Assembly (NCBI RefSeq): GCF_040412425.1
Contig: NC_089781.1
Coordinates: forward strand, 48,448,203-48,512,202
Direction of reading: 5' to 3'
Length of the DNA: 64,000 nucleotides
DNA from: Macrobrachium rosenbergii
Lineage: Eukaryota; Arthropoda; Malacostraca; Decapoda; Palaemonidae
Shown here: piece after piece, positions 62,572 to 64,000 of the stretch
Layout: each line of letters opens with the position of its first letter
How positions within the stretch are numbered: position 1 is the stretch's first letter
Made by a program: the position numbers and the translations under genes
The notes under the pieces: model-generated
The model's database searches: none
Seen by the model: only the letters and a program-made list of their open reading frames with translations
Told to the model about the DNA's origin: nothing

Positions 62572-63425
62572 GGAAAGACTCGGCCGTGGTCCACAGTCAA
62601 GGGTCTTTCGAAGTCAGTTCCCCTTCAATTCCCTTCCCAGCTCTAATAATCCACACAGACGCTTCGTTAAGCAGCTGGGGAGGGTACTCACCAAAAGAAA
62701 AGGTACAGGGCACATGGTCCACACTGTTCCGTCAGTTCCACATAAACATTTTGGAGGAGATGGCAGTGTTTCTAACTCTGAAAAAGCTTTGCCCCACCAA
62801 CCAGATTCATATCAGGCTGGTGCTGGACAGCGCAGTAGTGGTACATTGCATAAACAGAGGGGGTTCCAAATCGAGCCGGATAAACCAAGTGATGATAGCC
62901 ATTTTCTCCCTGGCGGAGAAACACGGCTGGCACCTGTCAGCTACCCATCTAGCAGGAGCCCGGAATGTCATTGCAGACTCCCTGTCCAGGGCAACTCCGC
63001 TGGAGTCAGAATGGTCCCTGGACAAGGCTTCTTTCGATTGGATCCGCCGTCAGGTTCCGGGCCTTCAGGTGGACTTGTTTGCCACGAAGAGCAATCACAA
63101 ACTCCCTTGTTATGTTGCTCCCAACCTGGATCCTCGAGCTCACGCTACGGATGCAATGTCAGTGGACTGGAACAAATGGCAGAAAATCTATCTGTTTCCG
63201 CCAATAAACCTGCTGATGAAGGTGTTGCACAAGCTCAGGTCTTTCAAAGGTCAAGTGGCCCTGGTAGCTCCCAACTGGCTGAAGAGCAATTGGTTCCCTC
63301 TTCTTCTGGAGCTCAAACTCCGGTGTCATCAAATACCCAGGCCACAGCTGACTCAAATAGTACAAACACGGACTGTGTCAACTTCCTCAAGAATTCTGAA
63401 TGCCCTGGCTTTATGGACTTTATGA
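62572..63425 (+). pseudogene. DIRS RNase H plus methyltransferase-like region (copy 2)
   Basis: Should follow RT in one polyprotein. Between 62,560 and 62,650 the frame switches more than once, then stays open: IIHTDASLSSWGGY (Asp), NILEEMAVFLTL (Glu), LVLDSAVVVHCINRGGS (Asp), NVIADSLSR. The methyltransferase-like part follows: VDLFATKSNHKLPCYV, ATDAMSVDW, LFPPINLLMKVLHKL, VALVAPNWLKSNWFPLLL. The segment is coding-quality apart from the upstream shifts. Its end overlaps the recombinase frame. Confidence 0.87.
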
Positions 63426-64000
63426 AATTCGCCGCTCAGAGAGGTGCGGATATTGATCCCGTTAATACTTCTGTTTCTGGAATCACATAAAAGAGATTCT
63501 ACCCTCAGACAGTACGATTCAGCAGTTAAAAAGTTGGCATCTTTTTTGAAGAAATCTGAAGCTCAAGTCATGACCACCAATTTGGCAATATCATTCTTTA
63601 GGTCACTGATTGAAAAGGGTCTGGCTCCGGCCACCATTACCACAGCGAAATCAGCTTTGAAAAAGGTGTTTTTGCATGGCTTCAAGATTGATTTAACAGA
63701 TTCATATTTTTCGTCCATTCCCAGAGCATGCGCTCGTTTGAGACCAGCGACCCGTCCACATACGGTTTCCTGGTTTCTTAACGGTGTTCTAAAATTAGCC
63801 TCAGAAACTAATAACGATCAATGTTCTTATTTGAATCTGTTAAGGAAGACGTTGTTCCTAATTAGTCTAGCTTCAGGTGCCAGAATATCAGAACTGTTTG
63901 CTCTCTCTAGAGGTGCGAATCATGTGGATTTTCTCCCGTCAGGAGAAGTTCTGCTTTCCCCAGATCAAAGGTTCTTAGCAAAAAATGAAGACCCTCAGGA
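63176..64000 (+). pseudogene. DIRS tyrosine recombinase (copy 2), frameshifted and cut by window edge
   Basis: The ATG at 63,176 (LEQ|MAENLSVSANKPADE) is a plausible start, where copy 1 has GTG. The first frame runs through DCVNFLKNSECPGFMDFMKF and IDPVN. Near 63,465 the frame shifts (about two bases missing), and the match to copy 1 resumes with ILLFLESHKRDSTLRQYD, MTTNLAISFFRSLIEKG, SIPRACARLRPATRPHTVSW and LISLASGARISELFALSR (first catalytic Arg kept), continuing to 64,000 at FLAKNEDPQ. The His, second Arg and Tyr lie beyond the window. Confidence 0.88.

Larger units (their letters stand above)
56941..64000 (+). mobile_element. DIRS-like retrotransposon (copy 2), cut by window edge
   Basis: Same family layout as copy 1 on the opposite strand: left terminal repeat, 5' region, Cys/His exon, Gag exon, Gag tail/RT overlap, RT, RNase H, methyltransferase-like region, recombinase. 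The left end TTT followed by CTGAGCTCG parallels TTT CTGGGTCG of copy 1. Coding parts are clearly diverged from copy 1 at DNA level yet alignable throughout, so the two are different subfamilies. Lesions: a stop in Gag, two single-base shifts in the Gag tail, shifts between RT and RNase H, one in the recombinase. The 3' end, internal complementary region and right repeat lie beyond 64,000. Confidence 0.92.

Overview
The window is non-coding-rich animal DNA, most likely from an arthropod and probably a decapod crustacean. That reading rests on several DIRS-type tyrosine-recombinase retrotransposons, a piggyBac element, a Ty3/Gypsy fragment, a tract resembling degenerate TTAGG telomere repeats, very long microsatellites, and intron-like GT..AG boundaries inside transposon genes. 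No intact host gene is visible. The only host-like coding trace is a broken exon of an S1 serine protease at 20,850-20,990.

Region by region: 1-20,070 is one continuous satellite array of a 75/78-bp unit (roughly 260 copies), cut by the left edge of the window; its last ~1.3 kb is a distinct subfamily. 20,201-20,263 is a (CT)n run. 20,264-22,570 is mostly unassigned. 22,911-26,896 is a 4-kb (AAAT)n block. 26,897-35,106 holds relics of two DIRS-like families (a recombinase tail with its internal complementary region; then a decayed gag/RT/RNase H/recombinase set with its own terminal repeats), an isolated LTR-like promoter near 29,150, and a 33-bp minisatellite. 35,107-40,200 is a T-rich block which, by matching landmarks, contains two diverged direct copies of a ~3.2-3.5 kb AT-rich unit. 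From 40,200 the skew flips to A-rich: 40,200-40,785, 43,368-43,713 and 52,036-54,620 together form one inverted copy of the same unit, split by two insertions.

Those insertions are a 2.57-kb piggyBac element (TTAA duplication, matching CCC..GGG ends) and a pogo/Tigger-like short element (TA duplication) that itself contains a nearly complete DIRS element of about 7.95 kb (43,922-51,878). Because the AT-rich unit is present in several copies, both insertions have a recognisable empty paralogous site inside this same window (37,060 and 40,128). 54,652-56,940 is a Gypsy integrase fragment, a polypurine tract and a probable LTR, broken at 56,941 by a second DIRS copy that runs off the right edge.

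The two large DIRS copies (one per strand) let each be read against the other. Both show a 57-codon Cys/His-rich exon spliced in phase 0 to the long Gag exon; a basic Gag tail overlapping the reverse-transcriptase frame; RT, RNase H and a methyltransferase-like region in one polyprotein; and a tyrosine recombinase overlapping the end of that polyprotein in another frame. Copy 1 has inverted terminal repeats and an internal complementary region that joins the complements of both outer ends, the template arrangement expected for DIRS replication. Both copies carry frameshifts or stops, so neither is intact as sequenced. Several lesions lie in or next to homopolymer runs, so assembly error cannot be excluded. 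All identities and alignments here were made by eye.
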